Source: Deltaproteobacteria bacterium
GTDB lineage: Bacteria; Desulfobacterota; Desulfobaccia; Desulfobaccales; Desulfobaccaceae
Assembly (NCBI GenBank): GCA_019309545.1
Contig: JAFDGA010000002.1
Location: 1-64,000 of the forward strand
Length of the DNA: 64,000 bases
Direction: 5' to 3'
Position 1 is the stretch's first letter. Each line of letters begins with the position of its first letter. This document shows positions 15,320-24,803 of this stretch, in pieces. The notes beneath the pieces were generated by a model that saw only the letters and a program-made list of their open reading frames with translations, made no database searches and had not been told where the DNA came from. The translations under genes and the position numbers were made by a program.

Positions 15320-16093
15320 TTAATGGCCCAAAGCAGCAATGCGCAAAAAGGTCTCGGCCTTTAGGGAAGCCCCTCCTACCAGAGCCCCATCGATGTCTGG
15401 TTCCCGGATTAGCTCGCTGATGTTTTCCGGGGTAACGCTGCCGCCATAGAGCAAACGCCGATTTTTAGCGACCTCATCTCCGAAGCGGGTCCGTAACTGT
15501 TGGCGGATGAAAGCGTGGACCTCTTGGGCTTGCTCGGGGGTGGCGGTGCGGCCGGTGCCAATCGCCCAGATCGGTTCATAGGCTACCACCAGGCGCGCGA
15601 TCTGATCGGCAGCCAAACCTGCCAGCCCCTCTTCCAGCTGCTTTACCACCCGGGTCAAGGTCTGTCCGGCCTCTCGTTCCTCCAGGGTTTCCCCAATACA
15701 GACAATGGGGTTCAGACCGACGCTCAGGGCGGCTTTGATTTTGCGGTTCACCGTGTCATTGGTCTCGCCGAAATACTGCCGCCGCTCCGAGTGGCCGATG
15801 ATCACATACTGGCAGCCGACATCAGCGAGCATTAAGGGAGAGATCTCGCCGGTAAAGGCCCCTTGCTTTTCCCAAAAGGTGTCCTGGGCGGCCAGCTTAA
15901 TCTGGGAGCCGGCCAATACCTGGGCCACTGCCGCCAGGGCCGTGAAAGGCGGGGCCAATACCACTTCCGCGGCCAGCGGGGTGGCCATTTTCTCCCGCAC
16001 CTCTTGGGCTAAAGCGGTGGCCTCCGCCAAGGTCTTGTGCATCTTCCAGTTACCGGCGATGAGCGGGAATCGTTTCGGCAAAGGCATCATCAT
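15320..16093 (-). CDS. tpiA: Triosephosphate isomerase
   Basis: A 257-residue TIM with AGNWKMHKT (catalytic Lys), the His in GHSERRQYFGE, the catalytic Glu in VAYEPIWAIGTG and the C-terminal phosphate-binding LYGGSVTPENISEL and GALVGGASL. It interconverts DHAP and glyceraldehyde 3-phosphate. Three successive ATG codons are possible starts; the first overlaps the pgk stop (TAATG), implying coupling. Confidence 0.97.
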   Translation of the reverse strand: MMMPLPKRFPLIAGNWKMHKTLAEATALAQEVREKMATPLAAEVVLAPPFTALAAVAQVLAGSQIKLAAQDTFWEKQGAFTGEISPLMLADVGCQYVIIGHSERRQYFGETNDTVNRKIKAALSVGLNPIVCIGETLEEREAGQTLTRVVKQLEEGLAGLAADQIARLVVAYEPIWAIGTGRTATPEQAQEVHAFIRQQLRTRFGDEVAKNRRLLYGGSVTPENISELIREPDIDGALVGGASLKAETFLRIAALGH

Positions 16094-17295
16094 TATAAAT
16101 CCGGATGCTTTTTATGCCATTCCTGCAAGGCAACGATGCCGGGGAGTTGTTTGCCCTCCAGCAGTTCCAGGAAGGCCCCACCGCCGGTGGAGATATAAGA
16201 AAACTTCTGTATTTCTCCACTCTTATGAATCGCCACGTCGGTATCCCCGCCCCCGACAATGGTCAGGGCAAAGGAATTGGCGACGTTGTGCACCATGGCC
16301 TGGGTGCCCCGGCTGAAGGCATCGATTTCAAAGGCTCCCATGGGTCCGTTCCAGACCACGGTCTTGGCATTCTGCAGGGCTTCGTTGAACAGGGTCACGG
16401 TAGCCGGACCGATATCGGCGATCACCCACTCATCCGGTACTTCTTGCACCGGGGTGATTTTGGTCTCGGCCCGGGAATCAAAGGCATCAGCCACCACACA
16501 ATCGACCGGCAGGTAGAATTTTACCCCTTTTTCCAGAGCGGTAGCCATCAATTTTTTGGCCGCGTCGATTAAATTGTCATCCACCAGGGACTTGCCAACA
16601 TGGTATCCCTTAGCCTTGAGAAAAGTGTTGGCCATGGCCCCACCGACGATCAATTTATCGACGTGGTTTAAGAGATTTATCAAGGCCGTCAGCTTACTGG
16701 AAATCTTGGCGCCGCCGATCAGGGCGACCAGGGGCCGGGCCGGATCTTCCATGGACTTATGGAAATAGTGCACTTCATCCCGCATCAAAAAGCCAGCCAC
16801 GCAGATAGGAGCATAATGGGTGACGGCATCCACGGAAGCATGGGCACGGTGAGCCACGGCAAAGGCGTCGTTAACGTAGATGTCAATGTTTTCCATTAAT
16901 TGTCGGGCGAACTCGGGGTCGTTTTTTACCTCCCCGGGGTGGAAGCGCAGATTTTCCAGCAAGACCACATCTCCCGGCTTCATGGCCTTAATGATTTTTT
17001 GGGTTTCTGGACCGATACAATCCGGGGCAAACTTCACCCGTTTATGAATGAGCCGGGAAAGCCGCCGGGCTACCGGCGCTAAGGAAAGATTTTCATCCGG
17101 TCCGTTTTTAGGGCGTCCCAGGTGCGAGGCCAGAACTACCTTGGCATTTTCATCCAGGCAGTAATTAATGGTAGGCAAGACGGCCCGGATGCGGCTGTCA
17201 TCGGTGATGTTCCGGTTGCGATCCAGGGGAACATTGAAATCAACCCGGATAAATAAGGTCTTGTCTCTGATATCGACTTCATCAATAGACTTCAC
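16093..17295 (-). CDS. pgk: Phosphoglycerate kinase
   Basis: About 400 residues with [20 protein letters not shown] at the N-terminus, [28 protein letters not shown] and the nucleotide loop [11 protein letters not shown] near the C-terminus. The start is taken as GTG at 17295, preceded by AAAGGAG and giving the normal [12 protein letters not shown] start; a longer frame to 17376 has no family support and runs into the gap gene. Second gene of the glycolytic run. Confidence 0.95.
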   Translation of the reverse strand: MKSIDEVDIRDKTLFIRVDFNVPLDRNRNITDDSRIRAVLPTINYCLDENAKVVLASHLGRPKNGPDENLSLAPVARRLSRLIHKRVKFAPDCIGPETQKIIKAMKPGDVVLLENLRFHPGEVKNDPEFARQLMENIDIYVNDAFAVAHRAHASVDAVTHYAPICVAGFLMRDEVHYFHKSMEDPARPLVALIGGAKISSKLTALINLLNHVDKLIVGGAMANTFLKAKGYHVGKSLVDDNLIDAAKKLMATALEKGVKFYLPVDCVVADAFDSRAETKITPVQEVPDEWVIADIGPATVTLFNEALQNAKTVVWNGPMGAFEIDAFSRGTQAMVHNVANSFALTIVGGGDTDVAIHKSGEIQKFSYISTGGGAFLELLEGKQLPGIVALQEWHKKHPDL

Positions 17296-17335
17296 CGGAG
17301 GCTCCTTTGGATTTTTAAGGTTAGCAAGCAAAGGG

Positions 17336-18349
17336 TTAACTGCCCAGGCGTTGTCCCATATAAACCGCCATATCAATCATGCGGTGTGAAAAACCTGATT
17401 CATTATCGTACCAGGCCATGACTTTGACCAGATTGCCGCCCATCACATTAGTTAATTCCGCGTCCACGATCGATGAATAACTGCAGCCGTTATAATCAAT
17501 GGAGACCAGAGGAACCGTAGAGACATGTAAAACGCCTTTCAGCGCTCCTGCTTGAGCCGTTGCCAGGGCCCGGTTGACCTCTTCCTTGGTGGTGGATTTC
17601 TTTACCGTCGCTACCAAATCTACCACAGAAACGTTGGCGGTCGGAACCCGGACGGCCAACCCATCCAGGCGTCCTTTCAGTTCGGTGATGACTTCGGTTA
17701 CCACCCGGGCGGCCCCGGTGGTGGTCGGCACCATAGATAAAGCTGCAGCCCGGGCCCGCCGCAAGTCCTTATGGGAACCGTCTAACAACCGCTGGTCCAT
17801 GGTATAGGAGTGAATGGTAGTCATTAAACCGTATTCCAGGCCAAAATTATCGTGGATCACTTTGGCCACCGGCGCCAGACAGTTAGTGGTGCAGGAGGCA
17901 TTGGAGACGATCTGATGCTGCTGGGGAGCATAGGTCTCGTGGTTGACGCCGTACACAAAAGTGGCGTCAACTTTTTTGCCCGGTGCGCCGATAATCACTT
18001 TATGAGCCCCAGATGCCAGATGGCCTTCATTGGAGATGCGGTCCCGGAAGGCTCCGGTCGATTCCAACACGATCTGCACCCCCATATCCTTCCAGGGTAA
18101 TTGATGCGGATCATCTATCCGGGTAATATGGACTTCTTTGCCATCGATGATCATGCTATCGGCTTTGGCCTCCACCGTGCCCTTAAAGGGGCCGTGGATG
18201 GAATCGTAACGCAGCAGGTGGGCCAGAGTCTCGGTATCGCCTCGACTGTTGATGGCTACCAGCTCGACATCTTGGCGTTCCGCCAAGCTGATTCGAGCTA
18301 AGTAGCGGCCAATACGGCCAAACCCATTGATAGCAATTCGAACTGGCAT
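17336..18349 (-). CDS. gap: Glyceraldehyde-3-phosphate dehydrogenase, type I
   Basis: A 337-residue GAPDH with NGFGRIGR at the start, catalytic [25 protein letters not shown], the NVSVVDL segment and [12 protein letters not shown]. After the second strand it reads [16 protein letters not shown]. The Asp that selects NAD over NADP in many enzymes (usually VAINDL) is replaced, so either coenzyme could be used. First gene of the minus-strand glycolytic run, with a good promoter at 18431-18459. Confidence 0.95.
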   Translation of the reverse strand: MPVRIAINGFGRIGRYLARISLAERQDVELVAINSRGDTETLAHLLRYDSIHGPFKGTVEAKADSMIIDGKEVHITRIDDPHQLPWKDMGVQIVLESTGAFRDRISNEGHLASGAHKVIIGAPGKKVDATFVYGVNHETYAPQQHQIVSNASCTTNCLAPVAKVIHDNFGLEYGLMTTIHSYTMDQRLLDGSHKDLRRARAAALSMVPTTTGAARVVTEVITELKGRLDGLAVRVPTANVSVVDLVATVKKSTTKEEVNRALATAQAGALKGVLHVSTVPLVSIDYNGCSYSSIVDAELTNVMGGNLVKVMAWYDNESGFSHRMIDMAVYMGQRLGS

Positions 18350-18430
18350 AAAGGGCTCCTTTCCTTGAGAACCCTGGCGACGCTGAAGATAAAGGGCTTG
18401 GAAATTGCCAAGATTCTTAGTACATAATAA

Positions 18431-18459
18431 ATGTTAAAAAACCTTTCCCCTCCCGTCAA
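18431..18459 (-). promoter_or_regulatory. Promoter of the gap-pgk-tpiA-secG-tRNA operon
   Basis: On the minus strand TTGACG (18459-18454) and TAACAT (18436-18431) are exactly 17 bases apart. The leader before the gap ATG would be about 75 bases. Confidence 0.65.
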
Positions 18460-18554
18460 GGTTTTTTCCATTCTGGCTGCCGCCAACCTTGAGGCGCGAG
18501 CGGGGGTTAGGCCCAGAGGGTAAGAGGTTTGACCGGGCTGAGTCATTTTATATT

Positions 18555-18582
18555 TTGTTTGGTTCCAGGTTTGTAGTAAAAT
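18555..18582 (+). promoter_or_regulatory. Possible mla operon promoter
   Basis: TTGTTT (18555-18560) and TAAAAT (18577-18582) have 16-base spacing, about 40 bases before the mlaE start. Weak -35 match. Confidence 0.4.
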
Positions 18583-18627
18583 CGTAAACTAAGATCAAAA
18601 TCCATCAATGTTAACAGGGCTGTTTAT

Positions 18628-19398
18628 ATGGTCAATCTGATTCGCCAGCTTGGCTGCCGGACGCTGAGTCTGGTTCAGGAAGCTGGTCGGATGCAATTAT
18701 TTCTGTTGCAAGCCCTGGGGCTGTTTTTTGTCCCGCCCTACCGGTTCCGTAATATTATCAAGCAGCTGCAGTTTATCGGGGTCAAATCGAGCTCGATCAT
18801 TCTGCTCACCGGTGCCTTTACGGGCATGGTCCTGGGGTTGCAGGGTTATTATACTTTAAGGAAGTATGGCTCCGAGAGCGCCCTGGGATCTGCGGTGGCC
18901 TTAAGTCTGGTACGGGAACTGGGGCCGGTATTGACCGCCTTGATGGTCTCAGGTCGGGCCGGTTCCGCCATCACTGCCGAAATCGGCATTATGCGGATCA
19001 CCGAGCAACTCGATGCGCTGGACACCATGGCCATCAATCCCATGCAATATGTGGTGATGCCCAAGATGATCGCCGGATTGATGGCGGTGCCGCTGTTGAC
19101 CGCCATCTTCGATGTAATCGGCATCTGGGGCGGTTATCTGGTGGGCGTGGTCTTATTGGGCGTGAGTTCGGGAAGTTACTTTTCAGGCATGGTGCAAAGC
19201 GTGGAATCTTTAGATGTTAATGGTGGTATCGTCAAGTCCCTGGTGTTTGGCATTACCATCATGCTGGTCGCCTGTTACAAAGGTTATTATACAGCCCGCG
19301 GCGCTGAGGGGGTCGGTCGGGCTACCACTCAAACCGTGGTCCTCTCCGCGGTGCTGGTGCTAGGGTGGGATTATATCCTCACCTCCTTTTTCATGTGA
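18628..19398 (+). CDS. mlaE: Phospholipid transport ABC permease MlaE
   Basis: A 256-residue inner-membrane permease. It shows the MlaE signature SLVRELGPVLTALMVSGRAGSAITAEIG, ITEQLDALDTMAINPMQYVVMPK and the C-terminal GVGRATTQTVV. With MlaF, MlaD and MlaC it moves phospholipids between the inner and outer membranes. mlaF begins four bases after its stop. No mlaB (STAS) or mlaA gene is present in the cluster. Confidence 0.95.
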   Translation: MVNLIRQLGCRTLSLVQEAGRMQLFLLQALGLFFVPPYRFRNIIKQLQFIGVKSSSIILLTGAFTGMVLGLQGYYTLRKYGSESALGSAVALSLVRELGPVLTALMVSGRAGSAITAEIGIMRITEQLDALDTMAINPMQYVVMPKMIAGLMAVPLLTAIFDVIGIWGGYLVGVVLLGVSSGSYFSGMVQSVESLDVNGGIVKSLVFGITIMLVACYKGYYTARGAEGVGRATTQTVVLSAVLVLGWDYILTSFFM

Positions 19399-19401
19399 AC
19401 C

Positions 19402-20145
19402 ATGATCCGAATCATTGATCTGACCCGATCCTTCAATGGCCACGCCGTCCTGGACGGTATCAATCTGGAGGTTCCCCAGGGGGAGATTACCGTCATCATC
19501 GGCAAAAGTGGAGTCGGCAAGAGCGTCTTGCTGAAGCATATCATCGGTCTGCTTAAACCGGACCGGGGCCAGGTGTTGATCGATGGGGTGGATATCACCA
19601 AAGCCCGGGGGCAGACCCTTAAGGAATTGAAGCAGCGGTTTGCCTATCTCTTCCAGGGCGGAGCTTTATTTGATTCATTGACCGTGTTTGAGAACGTTGC
19701 TTTTCCCTTGCGAGAAAAAACCAAGCTGTCGGAAGCGGAAATCAACAGCCGCACCCGGGAACGCTTGGCTCAGGTGGCCCTCACTGCCGAGGTGGAAAAC
19801 AAGTTTCCCGATGAGTTGAGCGGGGGCATGAAGAAGCGGGTGGCCCTGGCCCGGGCCCTGATTCAGGAGCCGGAGATTATCCTGTTTGATGAGCCGGTAA
19901 CCGGCCTGGATCCACCCATGACCAATACTGTCTTTCATTTGATTAGCAAGACCCACCAGGAGAGTGGCTACACCGCACTGATCGTCAGCCACGATATTCC
20001 CGAGATCTTTGGGATTGCCGATCACGTGGCCATGCTCCACAAAGGCCGCATTATCGCTTACGGTTCCCCAGAGGACATCCAGCGGGAAACCAATCCGGTG
20101 GTTCAACATTTCATCCAGGGGGAGCCGGATTTTTTGGAGGAATGA
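19402..20145 (+). CDS. mlaF: Phospholipid transport ABC ATPase MlaF
   Basis: A 247-residue ABC ATPase with Walker A GKSGVGKS, Q-loop LFQGGALFDSLTV (Mla-type), signature LSGGMKKRVALARAL, Walker B EIILFDEPVTGLDPP and H-loop VSHDIPE. The LSGGMKKR form and GALFDSLT are typical of Mla/Mce ATPases. It energises transport by MlaE. Confidence 0.95.
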   Translation: MIRIIDLTRSFNGHAVLDGINLEVPQGEITVIIGKSGVGKSVLLKHIIGLLKPDRGQVLIDGVDITKARGQTLKELKQRFAYLFQGGALFDSLTVFENVAFPLREKTKLSEAEINSRTRERLAQVALTAEVENKFPDELSGGMKKRVALARALIQEPEIILFDEPVTGLDPPMTNTVFHLISKTHQESGYTALIVSHDIPEIFGIADHVAMLHKGRIIAYGSPEDIQRETNPVVQHFIQGEPDFLEE

Positions 20146-20155
20146 GTCCAGTACT

Positions 20156-20596
20156 ATGAAGAAAGCCAGCCTCGAATTGATCGTCGGCCTGTTTGTCCTG
20201 ATCGGTCTGGCCTGTTTGATCTATCTGGCCGTTCATTTAGGAGAATGGGAAATGTTTGGCAAGGGTTATCGGGTCAAGGCCGAGTTTGACAACATCTCGG
20301 GTTTAAAAGTGGGAGCGCCGGTCGAAATCGCCGGGGTGGAAGTGGGGCGGGTGGAAGCCATCCAGGTCACCAAGGATAATTTGGCTTGTCTGACCCTCAA
20401 ACTCAATAAGGGGGTGGAAGTTCATGATGACGCCATCGCCTCGATCCGGACCAAAGGGATTATCGGGGATAAGTTTGTCAAGCTGATGCCCGGCAGTTCG
20501 GAGCGGCTGATTCCTCCGGGTGGCAAAATTCATGATACTGAGTCAGCCGTGGAATGGGAAGAATTGATCAGTAAATTTATCCATGGTAAGGTCTGA
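20156..20596 (+). CDS. mlaD: Mce-domain substrate-binding protein MlaD
   Basis: A 146-residue protein: one N-terminal membrane helix (LIVGLFVLIGLACLIYLAV) and a single Mce domain with ISGLKVGAPVEIAGVEVGRV and IRTKGIIGDKFVKLMPG. MlaD hexamers sit on MlaE and pass lipid through a central pore. The start is the ATG at 20156; a longer overlapping frame inside mlaF is not supported. Confidence 0.93.
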   Translation: MKKASLELIVGLFVLIGLACLIYLAVHLGEWEMFGKGYRVKAEFDNISGLKVGAPVEIAGVEVGRVEAIQVTKDNLACLTLKLNKGVEVHDDAIASIRTKGIIGDKFVKLMPGSSERLIPPGGKIHDTESAVEWEELISKFIHGKV

Positions 20597-20762
20597 ATTA
20601 CCAGAAGGAATCCGAAGACAAAGTTATGGGGGGTGAATCAGGCTGAGTCGAAAGAAGTAATCAAAAGCCCCGGATGATAATCGGGGTGCCCTGGCGGAGT
20701 TAGATGACGCCAGCGGCAATCAGGTGCAATTCTCCCAATAACCTTTAAAGGAGTAAAGTTGT

Positions 20763-21386
20763 ATGCGAGGTCTTATGCGACTGCTGGTAGTTGGCGTCTG
20801 CCTTTATCTGGCTATGGTCATGGTAACTCCCGCAGCCTGGGGAAGCTCGGCCATGGATCAACTGCGGTCCACGGTGGATGAGGTGATCAGCATCCTCTCC
20901 AATCCCAGTCTGAAAAGACCTGGCCAGGAAAAGCGACGCCTCCAGATGGTGAAACAGGCTATTAATCAGCGCTTTGATTACTCGGAAATGGCCAAGCGAA
21001 GCCTCTCCCGCTATTGGAAGCCACTCAGTCCCAGCCAACGGGAGCAGTTCGTCGAGCTGTTCAGCCAACTGCTGGAGCGGTCCTATTCCGGCAAGCTGGA
21101 GGCCTATTCGAATGAAAAAGTAATCTATCAGTCAGAACGGCTGGATGGCGACTATGCCGAGATCCGGACAATAGTGGCCCGACCCAATGATCGGATTCCG
21201 ATGAATTACCGGATGATCAATAAAGGCGGCAAGTGGTGGGTCTATGATATTGTGATCGAAGGGGTCAGTCTGGTCAGCAACTACCGGAACCAGTTCGGCC
21301 GCATCATCCGGGAATCATCTTATCAGGAATTGGTGCGGCGGATGCAGACCAAGGTAAAAGCCCAGCAAGGGGTTAAAAGGTTATAA
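20763..21386 (+). CDS. mlaC: Periplasmic phospholipid-binding protein MlaC
   Basis: A 207-residue protein with a Sec signal peptide ending near AAWG and the MlaC/Ttg2D fold motifs FDYSEMAKRSLSRYWKPLS, QREQFVELFSQLLERSY, and WWVYDIVIEGVSLVSNYRNQF. It shuttles lipid across the periplasm. It lies 166 bases after mlaD; the gap contains two GC-rich hairpins (CCCCG/CGGGG near 20670 and a CTGGCG/CGCCAG stem near 20692-20715). These may reduce or stabilise expression relative to mlaE-F-D. Ribosome site AAAGGAG. Confidence 0.92.
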   Translation: MRGLMRLLVVGVCLYLAMVMVTPAAWGSSAMDQLRSTVDEVISILSNPSLKRPGQEKRRLQMVKQAINQRFDYSEMAKRSLSRYWKPLSPSQREQFVELFSQLLERSYSGKLEAYSNEKVIYQSERLDGDYAEIRTIVARPNDRIPMNYRMINKGGKWWVYDIVIEGVSLVSNYRNQFGRIIRESSYQELVRRMQTKVKAQQGVKRL

Positions 21387-21514
21387 GCTGCAATCCGGCG
21401 GGCTGCGGGACGCCGCCCGGCCGGCACTTCCCGTGTTTTGGCAAACCAAAAATATCATTAACAGCAAGGCCTTGGCAGGATAATCGTGAAATAACCCGGG
21501 CTAAGTTTTAAGTC

Positions 21515-22348
21515 TTACAAGTTGCGATATAATTCCGGATACTGGTTTTTCCAACGCTTGTGGAGCCAGAGCCATTGTTCTGGGTAACGGCGCACCCAGG
21601 CTTCGATGGCCTGGGTCTGGGCCTGGACCTGGGCCAGGATATCGGCCTTTTCATCCCCTGTTTTGACCAGCGGCAGCGGCGGGTGGATAACCAGCCGGTG
21701 GCGGCCGTTGGGCAAGCGTTGCGAGAACACCGGAATTACCGGGGTATCGAAGCGACGGGCTAAAATCGCCGCCATGGGCGTGGTGCGGGCCCGATGGCCG
21801 AAAAAATCCACCAATACCCCGCCCTTGGTAGTAGTATTCTGGTCGATTACCACCCCGACAATATGGTTCTGTTTCAAATGTGAAATAATTGCCTTCAGCC
21901 CGCCCTGCTTGACAATCATCCAGTTGTGGCCTCGTTCCCTTAAATAACGGATCAGGCGATTGAGCAGGGGATGGTCGTGCTCTCGAGCCACCACTGCCAC
22001 CGGCTGATAATGCAGGCCATAACCCATAACGGTATATTCCCAGTTACCGGCGTGGGCGGTGATGGCCAGCACCCCCCGGCCCTGGGCCAAGGCAGCTTCA
22101 AAGTGCTCCTGGCCAATAATTTCCACCTTGTTTTTGATCCGGGAGAGCGGCAGGATTAGCAGTTCCAATCCTTCCCCGAACAGCCGTATAAACTGTCGAA
22201 AGACCTCTTGGGCCAGACGTTGGCGGTGATCGGGGGGCATTTCCGGTCCATAGGCAAATGCCAGATTGCGCATGGTAATCTGGCGATGCCGCCGGTCCAA
22301 CCGATACCACAGCCGGGCTAGGGCCGAAACTAGAAATTCAGCAATCAT
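21515..22348 (-). CDS. LpxL/HtrB-family lipid A acyltransferase
   Basis: A 277-residue lysophospholipid/lipid A acyltransferase with the catalytic HxxxxE motif in ITAHAGNWEY, the VVAREHDHPLLNRLIRYLRERG block and a C-terminal WLHKRWKNQYPE similar to other HtrB proteins. It would add a secondary acyl chain to Kdo-lipid A in the inner membrane. The N-terminus is short and lacks an obvious first membrane helix, so the start may lie a little upstream or the protein is peripheral. Confidence 0.88.
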   Translation of the reverse strand: MIAEFLVSALARLWYRLDRRHRQITMRNLAFAYGPEMPPDHRQRLAQEVFRQFIRLFGEGLELLILPLSRIKNKVEIIGQEHFEAALAQGRGVLAITAHAGNWEYTVMGYGLHYQPVAVVAREHDHPLLNRLIRYLRERGHNWMIVKQGGLKAIISHLKQNHIVGVVIDQNTTTKGGVLVDFFGHRARTTPMAAILARRFDTPVIPVFSQRLPNGRHRLVIHPPLPLVKTGDEKADILAQVQAQTQAIEAWVRRYPEQWLWLHKRWKNQYPELYRNL

Positions 22349-22357
22349 ACCTCAATT

Positions 22358-22463
22358 CAAATTAACCTTTTCAATGCCTTGATACCGATTAGCTTTCAAA
22401 TGAGTTATTTTATCCTTTATCCCCTCTCCCCCGCTGGCGGGGGAGAGGGCGAGGGTGAGGGGG
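22358..22463 (-). repeat. Degenerate repeat tail plus REP-like palindrome
   Basis: ATTAACCTTTTCAATGCC (about 22361-22378) is close to the tail of the dispersed repeat. A separate perfect 12-bp stem CCCTCTCCCCCG-CTGG-CGGGGGAGAGGG spans 22422-22449, followed by GAGGGTGAGGGGG. It sits at the 3' end of the glycosyltransferase gene, upstream of the acyltransferase gene. Confidence 0.6.
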
Positions 22464-22536
22464 CATTTTAGCTCTTTGATCGCAACTAGGTATTAGTGAT
22501 AAATAAACTTGCCTTAGATTACCTCATGCTTTTAAT

Positions 22537-23679
22537 TCAGGGGTTTGGCCTCGACAGAACCCGGTCATAAATGGCCTCCACGGCCTCAGCCATGTGGCTG
22601 AGAGAAAAGTGGTCCTGCACCAGGGCCAGTCCCTGGCGGCCAAAGGCTCTGGCCTGCTCCGGGTTGCGCCTCAGGGATTGCAGGGCCTGGGCCAGGGCTT
22701 CCGGGTCCCGGGGCGGCACCAACAGGCCGTTCACGCCCGACGTAATGATTTCCGGAATGCCGCCACAAGAGGTCCCGATTACCGGTCGGGCCATGGCCAT
22801 GGCCTGCAACAGGGCCTGGGGAACCCCTTCGTTGGCATAAGAGGACAGCACCACCACATCCATCCGGGCCAGCCAGTCGGCCACCTGTTCCTGATGTCCG
22901 GTCATCCACACCCTTTCCGTCAGTCCCAATGACTGAATGCGGTCCCGGATGACTTCCCGATAGGGACCGTCTCCGATGATCAGCAGGTAAGCTGGTTCTT
23001 CAGCCGTGGCCAACCGTTTCAGGGCTTCCAGCAGATAAAGATGCCCCTTCCAGGAGCGCAACACCGCGACCACGCCAATGATATAAGCCTCGGATGGCCA
23101 GGTTTGGGGTAGGAGCGGCCTGGCCTCCACCGGACGGGGGTGAAATTCCGTCAACCGCACCCCGGTAGGGACAGGGTAGACCCGCTCGGCCGGCACCCGG
23201 GCCCGGCTGACAATCAACTCTTTGATGGCCTGGCCGGTAGTAATTACCGCTTCCGGGGCCTGATAAAGCAAACGGGTCGGCCAGGTACCCTGAATGGGCG
23301 TAGTTAAATGACGGGTGCGGACCAACCGGGGCCGCTGATGATTGGCCGGCCCCCTCAAATTTGCAGTCGATAACAGCCCGATCCAGCTATCCAGAGAGCT
23401 GTGGGTATTGAGAATATCCACTACAGCGGACCGACAAACCTGGCGTAAGGCCCACACTGCTTTTAGATTATTAAACCCTCCGAAATCGAGGTTCACCACT
23501 GCGAACCCGGCCCGGCGGGAGCGCTGCCATAACTCTCCTCGGGGATCGGCCCCGATGATCAGCCGATGTCCCCGCTCCCGCATGACTTCGGCTTCGCTCA
23601 GGATGCGCCGCTCCTGGCCGCCCCAGCCCCGAGACGATTCGGTATGCAGGATGGTATATGTATGGCGTGGGTGACTCAT
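22537..23679 (-). CDS. Glycosyltransferase family 4
   Basis: A 380-residue GT-B enzyme. The N-terminal acceptor domain starts HTESSRGWGGQERRILSEA. The C-terminal GT4 domain has VAVLRSWKGHLYLLEALKRL, LIIGDGPYREVI and the nucleotide-sugar motif SYANEGVPQALLQAMAMARPVIGTSCGGIPEII. It overlaps the preceding GT gene by four bases, so the three GT genes form one minus-strand operon, probably building a cell-surface or LPS-core oligosaccharide. Sugar specificity is not predictable. Confidence 0.92.
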   Translation of the reverse strand: MSHPRHTYTILHTESSRGWGGQERRILSEAEVMRERGHRLIIGADPRGELWQRSRRAGFAVVNLDFGGFNNLKAVWALRQVCRSAVVDILNTHSSLDSWIGLLSTANLRGPANHQRPRLVRTRHLTTPIQGTWPTRLLYQAPEAVITTGQAIKELIVSRARVPAERVYPVPTGVRLTEFHPRPVEARPLLPQTWPSEAYIIGVVAVLRSWKGHLYLLEALKRLATAEEPAYLLIIGDGPYREVIRDRIQSLGLTERVWMTGHQEQVADWLARMDVVVLSSYANEGVPQALLQAMAMARPVIGTSCGGIPEIITSGVNGLLVPPRDPEALAQALQSLRRNPEQARAFGRQGLALVQDHFSLSHMAEAVEAIYDRVLSRPNP

Positions 23680-24803
23680 AACTCCTGTCGTTTGGAGTAC
23701 AGAGACAGGTAGATCTCTGATAATCGCTGCAACATGGCCTGGATTGAATAGCTCTCGGCGATAGTCTGCCGGGCCTGTTGGCCCCAGGCCTGGCGCAGCT
23801 CGGGACGGTAATAAAGCTTGAGGATGGCGTCTGCCAAGGGGCCGGGCTGCCCCGGAGGCACCAAACAGCCATTCTCACTGTCCTTAATGACCTCGCTGGA
23901 GCCGCTGACTCGGGTCGCCACCACTGGCAACCCTGCGGCCATGGCTTTCAAGAGCACCAGCGGCAGCCCTTCCCATAGAGAGGGCAGCACAAAGATATCC
24001 ATGGCCCGGTAGAGTTGCGGCAGATCCCGGCGGGTTCCCAGGAAACGGACCATATCAGCCACTTCCAGGGCTTGGGCCTGGGTCTGCAGCTCAGCTGCCA
24101 ACCGCCCTTCGCCCACCAACAGCAGGGTCAGGTCAGGGATTTGGCGCCGTAGTTCCGGCAAGGCCGCCAGCAGATATTTCTGCCCTTTCTGCTCCTCCAG
24201 TCGGCCAATGGTGCCCAGACAGAACCCGCTCAACCCCAGCCGGGCTTTGGCCGCGGTAGGGCTGTCGGGAATATCCAATTCCTCCATGCGGATACCATAG
24301 GGTAGGAGAGTTACCCGGGAAGCCGGGACCCGGTCATATTGCCGGACATCAGCTTCAACCTGAGAGGAACCGACCAACAGGCGATCAGTCAGCGGCCACA
24401 GCAGCAAATTCCACAACTGACGATGGAACTTAACCCTAGTATAGGAATTATGCACCGAGGCCACTACCGGCAGATCCAGACCCAGGGCAGCCAGACGGCC
24501 ATACAGGTTGGGGTGGTAAAGATGGGTGTGCAGGATATCGGGTTTTTCCTTCTGGAGCAAGCGCCTTACCGCCATTATTATCTTCCCGCCCAGGGTGTGT
24601 TTGATATCCAGGCCCAGACTGATAACCTGGTGACCGGCACGGGTAAGCTCCATGCCGACCGGACCGGGAGAGCCGATACAAGCGACCTGGACCTGGAACC
24701 TGGCGTCATCGAGTCCCCGGACAATAGCGGCCACCAGGTCCTCTGCCCCGCCGACCGGCAGGGTAACCAGCAGATGCAGGACTTTAATTTTCTTGGTAGA
24801 CAT
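23676..24803 (-). CDS. Glycosyltransferase family 4
   Basis: A 375-residue GT-B enzyme: N-terminal LLVTLPVGGAEDLVAAI, IGRLEEQKGQKYLLAALPEL at the domain boundary, LLLVGEGRLAAEL, and the EX7E-type donor site LPSLWEGLPLVLLKAMAAGLPVV. It overlaps the gene before it by 20 bases and the one after by four. It resembles capsule or LPS sugar transferases; the substrate is not predictable. Confidence 0.92.
   Translation of the reverse strand: MSTKKIKVLHLLVTLPVGGAEDLVAAIVRGLDDARFQVQVACIGSPGPVGMELTRAGHQVISLGLDIKHTLGGKIIMAVRRLLQKEKPDILHTHLYHPNLYGRLAALGLDLPVVASVHNSYTRVKFHRQLWNLLLWPLTDRLLVGSSQVEADVRQYDRVPASRVTLLPYGIRMEELDIPDSPTAAKARLGLSGFCLGTIGRLEEQKGQKYLLAALPELRRQIPDLTLLLVGEGRLAAELQTQAQALEVADMVRFLGTRRDLPQLYRAMDIFVLPSLWEGLPLVLLKAMAAGLPVVATRVSGSSEVIKDSENGCLVPPGQPGPLADAILKLYYRPELRQAWGQQARQTIAESYSIQAMLQRLSEIYLSLYSKRQEL

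Noticed and set aside
18298-18546. A minus-strand frame overlapping the gap promoter
   Set aside because: Runs out of the gap gene into its promoter; no family motifs.
22422-22449. The CCCTCTCCCC palindrome as part of the dispersed repeat family
   Set aside because: Its arms resemble the common REP-type hairpins and the 49818 palindrome more than the dispersed repeat; only the adjacent 22361-22378 tail is similar.
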